DNA of 64,000 nt, taken from the NCBI RefSeq assembly GCF_000145275.1, contig NC_014393.1, forward strand, positions 3,844,001-3,908,000, written 5' to 3'. The stretch is from Clostridium cellulovorans 743B. GTDB taxonomy: Bacteria > Bacillota > Clostridia > Clostridiales > Clostridiaceae. The position numbers and the translations under genes are program-made. The stretch's first letter is position 1. Each line of letters opens with the position of its first letter. This document shows positions 19,029-28,493 of the stretch, piece by piece. A model generated the notes under the pieces. The model ran no database searches. It was not told where the DNA came from and saw only the letters and a program-made list of their open reading frames with translations.

Positions 19029-21371
19029 TTAATTTTTTACCCAAATGTTTTTACTAGACACATAAATCTTTCCATCTATAATTCCATAAGCTCTCAACCA
19101 ATATATATCTTGATTAATTATTGGATTAGTAATATCTACATTAACATTATATGAAAAAATCTCATTTGGTTTTAAAATGAACTCAACTCTTGCATTTTCA
19201 AATTTGATACCAAAAGCCTTAGAATTTACTTGCGCTAATTCTAGCACACCTCTAATAGTTTTTTTTGTAGTATTTTTTATAAACAATTCTTGTTCATATT
19301 TATATCCTTTTTGTAATTTACTTTCACCCAAAATACATATTTTAAGTTCATCAGAATCATTATCAAAAATATGTCCACAATTAGGACATATTGTTATTTC
19401 TCTAATGATATGCTCATTAAATAGGTGTCTTATTCTTTGTATATTTGTATCTTCATTACATATATAGCATTTACCTTGCATTCTATAATCTGTCGTAATA
19501 AATTCTTCTTCATTATTTTCTGTGAAGCTATACCATCCATTATTAGTTATACTACTTAATCTTTCTACAATAGAATTCTGAATATTACTGGAAATATTGT
19601 AAAATTCTTGCTTCTTTTTCATGAACTTTTTCCTATATTGAAGATTATAAAGTGAATTGTTTTTATACTTTATTAAACTTTTAGCTACAAAGTTTACGTC
19701 ATTTATTAAGTTTTTTATCGGTTGCGTCGGGATATTTATATAATTTAAATTCTCTATATTCGTAATAAATTTATTTTCTAAAAATAAATTGTCTTCTTCA
19801 AAATTAACTACTATCTCAAACTCCTCCGGTAATTTTTCACTAGAGTAAATAAATATTGATAATTCTTTATTGACTTCATCAGGATAAATATTATAAAAAA
19901 CAGGACATTTACTTTTACTACCAATGTAGTCTATCACAAATTGTTTAACTAAATATTTTTTATATATTAACGAATCACCTATAGATATGTTTACAAAACT
20001 AGATTCGTTGTTTAATACTTCAATTCTCATTCCATTATTATCTGTATATGTATTTATCCGCACTTTGTCATCTATAAATTCCTCATCATACAACCTATAA
20101 CTTGGATCCCCTATTATTTTAAAACACGGAAAATCTTTTTCTTGTGCTCTTATGCAACTATTAACAATATTGCACGCTTCCCCTAATGATTTACCAACTT
20201 TAATTAGATAATTAAATAAATAGTTCACCCATGTGTTTGTTCCTTTTACCAATGAACTTCCTACATATGCAATTGAGTAACCGTCTAGAGCATTTAATGA
20301 AATAGAGTATTCTATTTCTACTAAAGCTTTTGATATTTTCAATGTAGAGCATGAATTTGAAAAGATAATAGGAGATTTAATTTTAGAAGCATCTATTACA
20401 TTAGGTCCATTAAACTTTTTTCTATAACATAATCCATCAGTGCTACATCCAGGTAACAAAGATTCATTTTCAACTTTATGTTTATATTTATTACTTTTTC
20501 CACATATAACAGCATCGCTCAAATGAATACAACAATCCCTTCCATGAGCTACAATATTAAATACTCCTATTATTTCCTTATTATTTGCTTCAAAAGTATC
20601 TAAACTACATTTAGAATCTATAATTAATTTTTCACCACCTATTTCCCTATGAATTAAGTTGTCAACACTATTGTAAATGACGTAACTATTGAATTTATTA
20701 AGGTTATATAAATCTGTTTTTATGACCAAATTAAGAGTTTCGTTGAAATTTCTTCCAGTCATAATTCCATAACTTGCTTTTGAAAAATTTTTTCTCATTG
20801 AATTTATACTGCTAACAATATTTTCTATGGTGTTTATGAAACTATAAGTGAAAATCTCAGGATTTCCAAAAAACACTAAATATTTAAAGCTTTTTTTATC
20901 AATCTTATCTAGATCGCTAATATCATCTAAGATAAATAGTGGGACCTTATTTAATATGGAGTATAGTAATGCTGGAATAATAAATTTTTCATTATCAAAG
21001 CATATAACTACTTTATCCATTTTAAAATATTCGGTATTTAATAAATTTTGGCTCCCAATATTACAGAAAGCATTATAATCATCTTGAAAAGATGTTTCAC
21101 TTTCTGTAATTCTATCTAAATATATTTTTTTTCCATTTGTCATAATATCTTTTTTATCGTTGTCATCGTTATTTAAATTCTCAATATTCGCAAAATCATC
21201 ATAATTAATAATACTTATTTTATGTTTGGATATATCTTCGAATATACTTACATCAACATTAGTTCTATAAAATGGATATATTTTTTTCTTCGTATTATCA
21301 TCTATAACATACTTTAAAACACTTGATATCTCATCAATATTATTGCATTTTATAAATTTTATCTCATTCAT
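19029..21371 (-). CDS. Clan-CD-like cysteine-peptidase homologue with zinc ribbon, paralogue 2
   Basis: 780 aa; start ATG 21371 with AGAAGG 8 nt before it. The layout equals that of the protein at 5965. His motif NIVAHGRD (His277) and Cys motif FSNSCSTLK (Cys342), numbered from a TTG one codon upstream, are separated by an insert with cysteines 291, 310 and 316. GDPSY, a long linker, a zinc ribbon (636/639 and 663/666) and a C-terminal beta-rich domain follow. The insert cysteines have nearly the same spacing as in paralogue 1 (C-x17/18-C-x5-C), so they are probably structural or bind metal. It is the last gene of the diaminopropionate operon. Function unknown; two diverged members in one cluster suggest distinct specificities or a heteromer. 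Confidence 0.7.
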   Translation of the reverse strand: MNEIKFIKCNNIDEISSVLKYVIDDNTKKKIYPFYRTNVDVSIFEDISKHKISIINYDDFANIENLNNDDNDKKDIMTNGKKIYLDRITESETSFQDDYNAFCNIGSQNLLNTEYFKMDKVVICFDNEKFIIPALLYSILNKVPLFILDDISDLDKIDKKSFKYLVFFGNPEIFTYSFINTIENIVSSINSMRKNFSKASYGIMTGRNFNETLNLVIKTDLYNLNKFNSYVIYNSVDNLIHREIGGEKLIIDSKCSLDTFEANNKEIIGVFNIVAHGRDCCIHLSDAVICGKSNKYKHKVENESLLPGCSTDGLCYRKKFNGPNVIDASKIKSPIIFSNSCSTLKISKALVEIEYSISLNALDGYSIAYVGSSLVKGTNTWVNYLFNYLIKVGKSLGEACNIVNSCIRAQEKDFPCFKIIGDPSYRLYDEEFIDDKVRINTYTDNNGMRIEVLNNESSFVNISIGDSLIYKKYLVKQFVIDYIGSKSKCPVFYNIYPDEVNKELSIFIYSSEKLPEEFEIVVNFEEDNLFLENKFITNIENLNYINIPTQPIKNLINDVNFVAKSLIKYKNNSLYNLQYRKKFMKKKQEFYNISSNIQNSIVERLSSITNNGWYSFTENNEEEFITTDYRMQGKCYICNEDTNIQRIRHLFNEHIIREITICPNCGHIFDNDSDELKICILGESKLQKGYKYEQELFIKNTTKKTIRGVLELAQVNSKAFGIKFENARVEFILKPNEIFSYNVNVDITNPIINQDIYWLRAYGIIDGKIYVSSKNIWVKN

Positions 21372-21438
21372 CAATATAACCTTCTCTAAATTTTTAATTA
21401 GGAGTTATTATTTTTAATAACTCCTAATTAAATACTTG

Positions 21439-22764
21439 TTATTTTATCATTCTAGACTCTACATAATACTTCTTTTCATTAGCTTCACCCATAGAAAATG
21501 TTTTTCTTGGTAGTTTTCCATCATTAATAACTGTTTTAAATAAACTGCTTTTTTCTATTGATGGTAAAATAATTCCAGCATTATTTTTCACCCTTGCTAA
21601 TTTTATTGTCTCTTCTTCTCCATGTATATAATCAACGTCTGCTTTTAAATTGTTTTTTATAAAATTTTGTATAAAATCTTCAACTATTGTTACAATAAGA
21701 GATTCTTCCATATTATTTATTCTCAATACTTTATTATAATTATTAGTAGTAAAGATAAATTCATTAGAATTGATTTTATCCTCGGAAATATTTCTGATAT
21801 CTTCTACATCTGTAGAATTAAACTCAACATTCCTATTTTCTAAATATTTCAATAAATTTTTATATAAATTTTCCTCATCAATATTAAATATTACTCTATG
21901 TATAGGCGATAGTTTTAATCCACTATCATGTAAATTGACAACTTCCACTAATGCATATCTTGAAGGATGATCTAATAGATTTTCATTTATGCTATTTTTC
22001 TTAATATTTTCCCAATGTAATTTTGCAGTTGCTAATGAATGATTTCCATCTCCTACTGCAAACAATAATACATCTTCTTCTGTATTATATTTTTTCTTAA
22101 ATACCTCTTCAGTTGCTAATTCTGAAAAACCTTCGATAATTTTATCTATAACTTTGCTATTTTGAACACTGTATCCTTTTAAGTTTCCTCCACCTTTCAT
22201 TAAATCAAAATCATAAAGTTTTTCTAAGGAATTCAAATTATCACTAATTATAGAAAAAATACTATCTTTCGGGTCATCTATTAACAACATTATATGCGGT
22301 ATTTCAATTGAAGCATTTTTTCTTATTTTTACTCTTGGCGGAAGTCTTTCAATAATAGTATCCTCTGTAGCTCTTATCAATGATTTCGAACCTTTTTGAA
22401 ACTCATATTTTTCTAAATCAACCGACAATATAAGTCCCTTTCTTTTCCCAGACTCTTTTGTAGTTCTTTCAGTATAGATAAAGCCTGGTTTTTGCCTTTC
22501 TAAAATATTTTTTTGCAAATATTCTTCCATTGTGTCATTAATAATTTGTATTCTTTTTTCAATATCTTCTTCATTTTGTTTCAAAAAAACCTCTGGAAAA
22601 ATTAAATTTAATGTAGAAACTTCATCATTAACAATTTTCTCCACTTCACTCCAGTAATCTGGTTGTGAAGTAAATTGATCACACGCTACAATAGCCCATT
22701 TAAAATAATCAACTTGATTGTATGGTAATAAGATTTCAGGAATTTTGATTCCAATATTTTTCAT
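21439..22764 (-). CDS. DUF1015-family protein, possible free-serine kinase
   Basis: 441 aa. N-terminus KIPEILLPYNQVDYFKWAIV and the block FAVGDGNHSLATAKLHWE are marks of DUF1015. From memory, and not checked here, some DUF1015 proteins have been linked to ATP-dependent phosphorylation of free serine, and the fold has been compared with ParB/SerK. The context gives this weight: the SbnA-like enzyme of the same operon belongs to a family that uses O-phospho-L-serine, and staphyloferrin B clusters carry the serine kinase SbnI for this purpose. Inference: it supplies O-phosphoserine for diaminopropionate synthesis. GGAGG precedes the start. Confidence 0.75.
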   Translation of the reverse strand: MKNIGIKIPEILLPYNQVDYFKWAIVACDQFTSQPDYWSEVEKIVNDEVSTLNLIFPEVFLKQNEEDIEKRIQIINDTMEEYLQKNILERQKPGFIYTERTTKESGKRKGLILSVDLEKYEFQKGSKSLIRATEDTIIERLPPRVKIRKNASIEIPHIMLLIDDPKDSIFSIISDNLNSLEKLYDFDLMKGGGNLKGYSVQNSKVIDKIIEGFSELATEEVFKKKYNTEEDVLLFAVGDGNHSLATAKLHWENIKKNSINENLLDHPSRYALVEVVNLHDSGLKLSPIHRVIFNIDEENLYKNLLKYLENRNVEFNSTDVEDIRNISEDKINSNEFIFTTNNYNKVLRINNMEESLIVTIVEDFIQNFIKNNLKADVDYIHGEEETIKLARVKNNAGIILPSIEKSSLFKTVINDGKLPRKTFSMGEANEKKYYVESRMIK

Positions 22765-22826
22765 TATTTTTGCCTCCTAAAATTTATTTTTTGTACGTTA
22801 TTATTCTAACATAAGCTACCATAAAC

Positions 22827-24107
22827 TTATACAAATTCTCCAAGTTTTATATTTGTGTAAATTTCAGTATTTACAAAGTTTTTATAATAATTTTTTCCAA
22901 CATTGAATCTTGCTACCAATCTATTGATTTGTTTACAAAGATACTCTTGTAATTCTTTATCATCATAAATATCAGATTCAGCTATTTTAGGAATCCAAAA
23001 AATTAATCCCATAATATTTATTTTCAATGCAACAAAAAATGATTGGAATTCAGCACAATTAGGCAAGTACTTCCTGTCAATATCTTTTAAATAACTCAAA
23101 ATGAACTTTTTATAATTTGTACTTAAATTAATTTTAGTTTTAGGGGAAATTCCATTTATTATATTTTCTTTACTTATTGAATTTAATTCATCACCAAATC
23201 TCATGCTTGCTGCTACTCCTAAATCAAACCTTATGCTGCTCCATCTACTTAATTCAAAATCAATATATCCATCAATTTTTTCCAAGTTAAATTTGTTAGG
23301 TTTAAAAAATGAATTATTAGGACTCATATCTGAATATTGTAGTATTAAATTTTTATTAAAAAATTTCTTTTGCTCACTTATTATTTCTATTAAAAACTCC
23401 TCAATTCTTTTTTCCCATATAGAATAAGTGTGCACTAATTTAGGATATTTGGTGTTATATGATTTTATTTGATTGCTAACTAATTGAAAATACTCGAGAT
23501 TTTTTTCTGCATTACATAAGTTGTATAAATTTATAAACTCATTCTGTAAGAAATATTTATTTTTTATTCGTTCAATTACAAAACTTCTATCTAATTCTAT
23601 TTGTAAGAATGATTTAATCACGTCCATATCATTCTCAGTAATAAAATTTACAATTTCATCGAATGAATACTTATAAAAACAGTTATCCCATTTAGCTTGT
23701 AAATGACCAAATTCTTCTGCAACCCCATCTTTATATTGAAAGTGTTCCCATTCACTCCAATCTAAACAGTCTCCTTGAATTCCTTTGCTAATACTCCATA
23801 TTTCTTTTTCTTTTGTTTTATACTCAAAAAAACTTGATCCTGTTTTCGTAGATAAGGGTATATCGGTAAGTAACCCATTATTATTACAAACAGTTTTTAT
23901 GGCAATTTGTAATAATAAACTTTCATATTCTTCATTCACCAAAATTGCACTATACTTACGTGCTGCAAAAAAATCAACGCTACCATTGCTAACAAATTTA
24001 AACAATATAGTTCTATTCTTAGACCCATTGCATTCCCAACACTCACTTACAGATCCTTTGATACCAAACTTCAACATCATTATATCTTCTAGAATTTTTT
24101 TATACAT
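22827..24107 (-). CDS. APH-like (aminoglycoside/homoserine kinase-fold) phosphotransferase
   Basis: 426 aa. The catalytic loop is LQYSDMSPNNSFF, where the family usually has HGDxxxxN, so the Asp and Asn are kept but the His is Ser. The metal-binding motif is GYIDFELSRW, followed by DLGVAASMRFG as in the APH group. The N-lobe is divergent. Family knowledge: APH-fold enzymes phosphorylate small hydroxy compounds such as aminoglycosides, choline or homoserine. It lies between an ATP-grasp gene and DUF1015 in one operon. Inference: it phosphorylates an intermediate or the final product (self-resistance). Confidence 0.7.
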   Translation of the reverse strand: MYKKILEDIMMLKFGIKGSVSECWECNGSKNRTILFKFVSNGSVDFFAARKYSAILVNEEYESLLLQIAIKTVCNNNGLLTDIPLSTKTGSSFFEYKTKEKEIWSISKGIQGDCLDWSEWEHFQYKDGVAEEFGHLQAKWDNCFYKYSFDEIVNFITENDMDVIKSFLQIELDRSFVIERIKNKYFLQNEFINLYNLCNAEKNLEYFQLVSNQIKSYNTKYPKLVHTYSIWEKRIEEFLIEIISEQKKFFNKNLILQYSDMSPNNSFFKPNKFNLEKIDGYIDFELSRWSSIRFDLGVAASMRFGDELNSISKENIINGISPKTKINLSTNYKKFILSYLKDIDRKYLPNCAEFQSFFVALKINIMGLIFWIPKIAESDIYDDKELQEYLCKQINRLVARFNVGKNYYKNFVNTEIYTNIKLGEFV

Positions 24108-24147
24108 AATCGGTTATCTCCTATAAAGTGATTTACGCAAGAAATGT

Positions 24148-25566
24148 TTATTTGGAAATTTTTAATTTTATATTTTTAATAGCATACATAAATAATTCTT
24201 CTATTTCATTAAATCCATAATTATATTCCTTTTGAGGGTCCTTTAACAAATTAATATCTCTGTTTATAAACATTACATGTCCTGCCCCTCTCTCTGATTT
24301 ACTAGAAAACTCAACCTTATCCCCCTTATTGTCATAAATAGTAAAATCAGCTAAATACTTTTGAGATATATTTTTTAGTTCATCATAACCAACCACTTCT
24401 TCTAACACGCCAGTTTCCTCAGACCACACATTTAGCATTATAGCTGGATTAAGATATATATTTTTTTCATTGCTTATAATTCCACACGCTTGATTGCATA
24501 GGTATGAAATCGAATCAAAACCTGTTGCTTCATACCAAAAAGTTTGCATATATGCTCCACCAAATCTTGATGCTCCTTCTAAAAGAGTAGCTCTCACAGG
24601 TACATTATTATAAATTATATCTGCTTCATTTACTGAAACCTTCTCTAGCCTAAACTCATAATGTATACAACCATACTTTAGTCCGAAAGCATCTGTTATT
24701 TTTTGAGCTTTAATTTTGATGATCTCTTGAAACTCTCTAGATAACTTAGTTGTCCTCCACATATATTCTCTTCCATCCTTATCATCAGGTATCAATTTAT
24801 CAGTAATACCATATACATGTAGTTGACCTTCATTTAAGACTCCATCAACGCTTAACTCATGGACACTAAACAATTGCTTAAGCATATCATCTTCACATAT
24901 ATAAGTATTTAGCAACTCTTCAATTACCATATAATAATTTTCTACATTAAAGCCAAACAATTCATTGCAAAGAGGATCTTTCAATGCAAATTCCCATGAT
25001 CCCAAATAGAATTCATTCCATGTTTTTCTCAAATCATCTATGGATGTAATTTTAGTGCAAAACATACTCCCTGTACCTATAGGCGGTTTTAAAAATGCCT
25101 TTTTATTTTTATCTAAAAACTCTTCCTTTACTATCTTTTCAGCCATCTCTAAATTATATATTTTATAGCATTTAGGGGCGTATATATCACTACTATATAA
25201 TGCTTCTCTCATCATCCACTTATTTCTTGTAATTAAGCCTGAAGAAATACTATTTCCTCTTAGATTATAAATATCACATATTCTATTTGTAATTGGAACT
25301 TCGTCTTCACCAAATGATACAGCCCCTAATAGTTGAACAAAATTATTTTTTAGATATTCATCCAAGTTTTTAAATAAACTTTCTTGATTCTCAAAATCTG
25401 ATACCAATACTTCATCTACATAATTTGCCACGTAATCTTCAGATTTATTGGCTAGAAGCATTACTTTTACCCCTGACTTTTTTCTCCATTCTGATAATAA
25501 TTTCAGATTTCCTTTTTTTGATCTATTATGATAATATACACAAATTAACACTTGATTTTTTAACAT
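24148..25566 (-). CDS. ATP-grasp ligase
   Basis: 472 aa with a pre-ATP-grasp domain (GAVSFGEDEVPITNRICDIY), the ATP-binding Lys and glycine loop in KAFLKPPIGTGSMF, and the C-terminal block GCIHYEFRL with LLEGASRFGGAY. The expected Asn of E-x-N-x-R is again Ala, as in the ATP-grasp at 16739. The protein is longer than common L-amino acid ligases because of an insert after the glycine loop (~200-260). Ribosome site GGAGG. Inference: second ligation step of the pathway. Confidence 0.85.
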   Translation of the reverse strand: MLKNQVLICVYYHNRSKKGNLKLLSEWRKKSGVKVMLLANKSEDYVANYVDEVLVSDFENQESLFKNLDEYLKNNFVQLLGAVSFGEDEVPITNRICDIYNLRGNSISSGLITRNKWMMREALYSSDIYAPKCYKIYNLEMAEKIVKEEFLDKNKKAFLKPPIGTGSMFCTKITSIDDLRKTWNEFYLGSWEFALKDPLCNELFGFNVENYYMVIEELLNTYICEDDMLKQLFSVHELSVDGVLNEGQLHVYGITDKLIPDDKDGREYMWRTTKLSREFQEIIKIKAQKITDAFGLKYGCIHYEFRLEKVSVNEADIIYNNVPVRATLLEGASRFGGAYMQTFWYEATGFDSISYLCNQACGIISNEKNIYLNPAIMLNVWSEETGVLEEVVGYDELKNISQKYLADFTIYDNKGDKVEFSSKSERGAGHVMFINRDINLLKDPQKEYNYGFNEIEELFMYAIKNIKLKISK

Positions 25567-25625
25567 AGCTATTCCTCCAACTATAAATTAGATTTTAATT
25601 AGCCAAATTAATTGCATATTTGCAT

Positions 25626-27275
25626 TTAACTCTCTAAATTACATTTTAAATACTCTACATAGAGTTTTATATTTTCATAAAATTTACTATTTAAATTATA
25701 TTTATCGTATATTAAAATTTTATAGATATTGTCTTTTTCATATCCCAAAACTAAAAATCCTAACCTATATTTATTGGCAATTCTTTCATACAATTCTATT
25801 AATTTAAACTTTATTGCAAAATTAAAAGTGACAAAAGGTGTTTCTGTAGGCAATTTAAATATCTCTGTGAATAGTTGATGAACTGTCAACGTTATTAAAC
25901 ATGAACCACTAATTCTTAAATTAGCCTCTAACAAGCATACATCAAACTCATTACTTTCTTTTAAATATCCTGCAAATCCTTCTAATGATATAATAAAATC
26001 TTCTTTCAATTTATCGAATAATGATTTACATAAACTCAATAGTGGTTGTTCTAGTTTTTCTATAATTCTACCTTTTAGATTTTTCTCCATATTACCCCAG
26101 GCAAATCCATTACCTATATCTTTTTTATCACTAATATTAATTATTACAGGCAAAAATTTTTTTGAAACATCATTGGTATTTATTACTCCTACTTGTATAT
26201 TGAAATGATTCATATTTTCACTATTAAATTTTGTTCCTATATCTTGTGCTATTTCTAATTCAAAACTGTTATCAATTATACAATTAGGTCTAACTAAATT
26301 ATTATAAGATTTATTTATTATGTTGATTTTTTCAAAATCTTTAATTATTTTTTCTACATCATCCTTAACATTTAGCTTTAATACAGTACTTCCACTTGTT
26401 CCATCTAGTTTAAGCCAATATTCCACTCCTATTTTTCTAATTAATTTATCGAATGATTTCTTTTCATCTTTTTTAAATACATTCCCAAGTGGAATTAGAC
26501 TTTCATTAAATATTCCACTTTCTTTAATATTATACAAAAAATTTCTTGGACTAAATTTTATTAATTTAGAATTTACATAAATATTTATGCTATTCTTTTT
26601 AAGAACATCATGATATTTTGTATAAAAAGGAGTAAAATATTTATAATTCGATAGTATTTTTCTTAGTTCGTCAGGACTTATTAAAGTTATTTTTCCATCT
26701 AAAAAATCACTCAATTTAGTCATTGATAAATCTATATTATTATTCAATGAGTAAGCTATAGCTTGGACTACATTTCCTGATTTACTCCAATGTATATTTT
26801 TCAAATCATTTATTACGTATATCTTATTTATATCTTCTAAACTTAAAATGTTTTTTTCTATCCATAAATTTAATATACCTATTTGACCTTCTAACGCACT
26901 ATTACTCACCAGTGATATGTTGTTACCCTTTGTAACTAACAATGATAATACTTGCAAATAATAATTATATCTCATATCTATTTCTTTTATATTTAAACTA
27001 TCATTTTCATTTTTGATATCTAGGAAATTATCTGAATAGACATCTCCTAAAAATGACCAGTCCAATGCAAATTTCGCTTTATCATTAAATATTTTCAGCA
27101 ACATAGATTTTCCATTTAGAAATTCTTCTTTTGCCTTTTTAAATGCCTCTATATCACTTTTAGAAATTTCACCTTTTTTTAAAATTTCATCTCTGCAACT
27201 TATTATAATTTTTTCTGATGCCATATTTTTATTTAAATCTTCAACTATCTCATCTAAAGATACATAACTCTTCAT
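25626..27275 (-). CDS. Divergent ATP-grasp-fold protein
   Basis: 549 aa from ATG 27275, which has AAAGGG upstream; the longer frame to 27335 has no site. The N-terminal ~250 residues are of a type I do not recognise. The C-terminal half shows the ATP-grasp pattern: EYWLKLDGTSGSTVLKL (Lys plus glycine-rich loop), NCIIDNSFELEIAQDIG, and the metal motif LLEANLRISGS, where the Asn is kept. The overall layout is like the peptide ligases of the PGM1/carboxylate-amine group. It follows the SbnB-like gene after a 244-bp gap that shows no gene. Inference: third ligase. Confidence 0.72.
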   Translation of the reverse strand: MKSYVSLDEIVEDLNKNMASEKIIISCRDEILKKGEISKSDIEAFKKAKEEFLNGKSMLLKIFNDKAKFALDWSFLGDVYSDNFLDIKNENDSLNIKEIDMRYNYYLQVLSLLVTKGNNISLVSNSALEGQIGILNLWIEKNILSLEDINKIYVINDLKNIHWSKSGNVVQAIAYSLNNNIDLSMTKLSDFLDGKITLISPDELRKILSNYKYFTPFYTKYHDVLKKNSINIYVNSKLIKFSPRNFLYNIKESGIFNESLIPLGNVFKKDEKKSFDKLIRKIGVEYWLKLDGTSGSTVLKLNVKDDVEKIIKDFEKINIINKSYNNLVRPNCIIDNSFELEIAQDIGTKFNSENMNHFNIQVGVINTNDVSKKFLPVIINISDKKDIGNGFAWGNMEKNLKGRIIEKLEQPLLSLCKSLFDKLKEDFIISLEGFAGYLKESNEFDVCLLEANLRISGSCLITLTVHQLFTEIFKLPTETPFVTFNFAIKFKLIELYERIANKYRLGFLVLGYEKDNIYKILIYDKYNLNSKFYENIKLYVEYLKCNLES

Positions 27276-27519
27276 CTTTTTATCTTCCCTTTCACAACTG
27301 TTGGAATTATGCTGAGTTATTATTTCATATGTCAAATTTCATCGAAACGCAGTTAGAATCTACCTGTTACCAAGAATGATTGCACTTTCCTCTTGTTGTC
27401 AATCCGCAGAAGTTTACTGTATCTATCAAGGATAATTCTTGCCACTACATTGCTATGTTCTTGACTGATATAGAAAACTTCTTCAAGTACTAAAATCTAC
27501 TGAGAAATAATCACTTATA

Positions 27520-28488
27520 CTATTTATCCAAGTAACCTATGTTATTTTCTAATGAAAATTTATAAAAATATTTTGCTATAGCAACATCATAAATAGCCAT
27601 TCCCATTGGATTAAACATAATTAACTCTGAATCTTTATAATCTTTTAAACAATTATTGCACACTACATCAACAATACTTTTAGTCATTTCTTTTAATAAG
27701 CCTTTTTCCTTACTAAAATTTTCTATATCAGTATTCTCTCTACACACTTCTTCCCAATCATCAACTATTATAGAGTTTTTCACCTGTTCATAAACATCCG
27801 TTTTGAAATCTCGTAGTGAAACATTTAGTATTAATGAGCCTTTTTTAGGGGGTAAATTTATATATGATTTATCTGCAACAGTGCATGTTATAAATATGTC
27901 CGAGTCTTTATAAACTTCCTCCCAACTATCACATACCTTTAATTTTTCATCATTTTCAATTTCACTATTTGAATTGTTTTTAAATTTTATATCATAAATA
28001 CATATTTTTTTAATTTTTTCCCCTAGTATCTCTTTGCACATTTTATAGTGAGTTTGTCCTATCGGTCCCCAACCTATAATTCCAACATTTACATCTTTTA
28101 AATGCCTAACTTTATCAAAATATTTTATTAGCGTACCACTAACTGATGCTGTTCTAAACATACTGATTAAGGCAGTATTTATAATTGCTTCAGGCTCTCC
28201 AGTCTTAATGTCATTCAGAACAATTACACTATGAGCTCTTGGGATTCCAAAATTAATATTTTTAGGAAAACTTGCAATCCACTTAATTCCTGATGATTGT
28301 ATATTACCTCCAACATATGCCGGCATAGCTATAATCCTATTACTCATATCATTAAATCTTAAGTAAGGTTTTATAGGTTGTACAGTTTCATTATTGTTAA
28401 TAGCATCTGTAGCTTCCTCTATGCAATTTATTAATTCGTTCCAATTAAAATTAATACTCGAAATATCTTTTTCATTTAAATATAGCAT
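27520..28488 (-). CDS. SbnB-like dehydrogenase (diaminopropionate synthesis)
   Basis: 322 aa of the ornithine cyclodeaminase/mu-crystallin family. The Rossmann motif VGIIGWGPIGQTH is near residue 140, and PRAHSVIVLNDIKTGEPEA matches the substrate half. ATG 28488 is preferred, with GAGGAG upstream; a GTG at 28497 sits on that site. Family knowledge: SbnB oxidises N-(1-amino-1-carboxyl-2-ethyl)-glutamate to 2-oxoglutarate and L-2,3-diaminopropionate. It starts 5 bp after the SbnA-like gene, the same pairing as in staphyloferrin B and viomycin-type clusters. Confidence 0.85.
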   Translation of the reverse strand: MLYLNEKDISSINFNWNELINCIEEATDAINNNETVQPIKPYLRFNDMSNRIIAMPAYVGGNIQSSGIKWIASFPKNINFGIPRAHSVIVLNDIKTGEPEAIINTALISMFRTASVSGTLIKYFDKVRHLKDVNVGIIGWGPIGQTHYKMCKEILGEKIKKICIYDIKFKNNSNSEIENDEKLKVCDSWEEVYKDSDIFITCTVADKSYINLPPKKGSLILNVSLRDFKTDVYEQVKNSIIVDDWEEVCRENTDIENFSKEKGLLKEMTKSIVDVVCNNCLKDYKDSELIMFNPMGMAIYDVAIAKYFYKFSLENNIGYLDK

Positions 28489-28493
28489 TACTA

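Noticed and set aside
1..27275. Closthioamide-type cluster
   Set aside because: Free carriers, ATP-grasp ligases and a peptidase-like protein recall its logic, but no thioamide-forming PP-loop enzyme is seen and Dap and sugar genes do not fit.
27276..27519. Possible small gene between SbnB-like and ATP-grasp genes
   Set aside because: Frames on both strands are broken and no ribosome site or family motif is seen.
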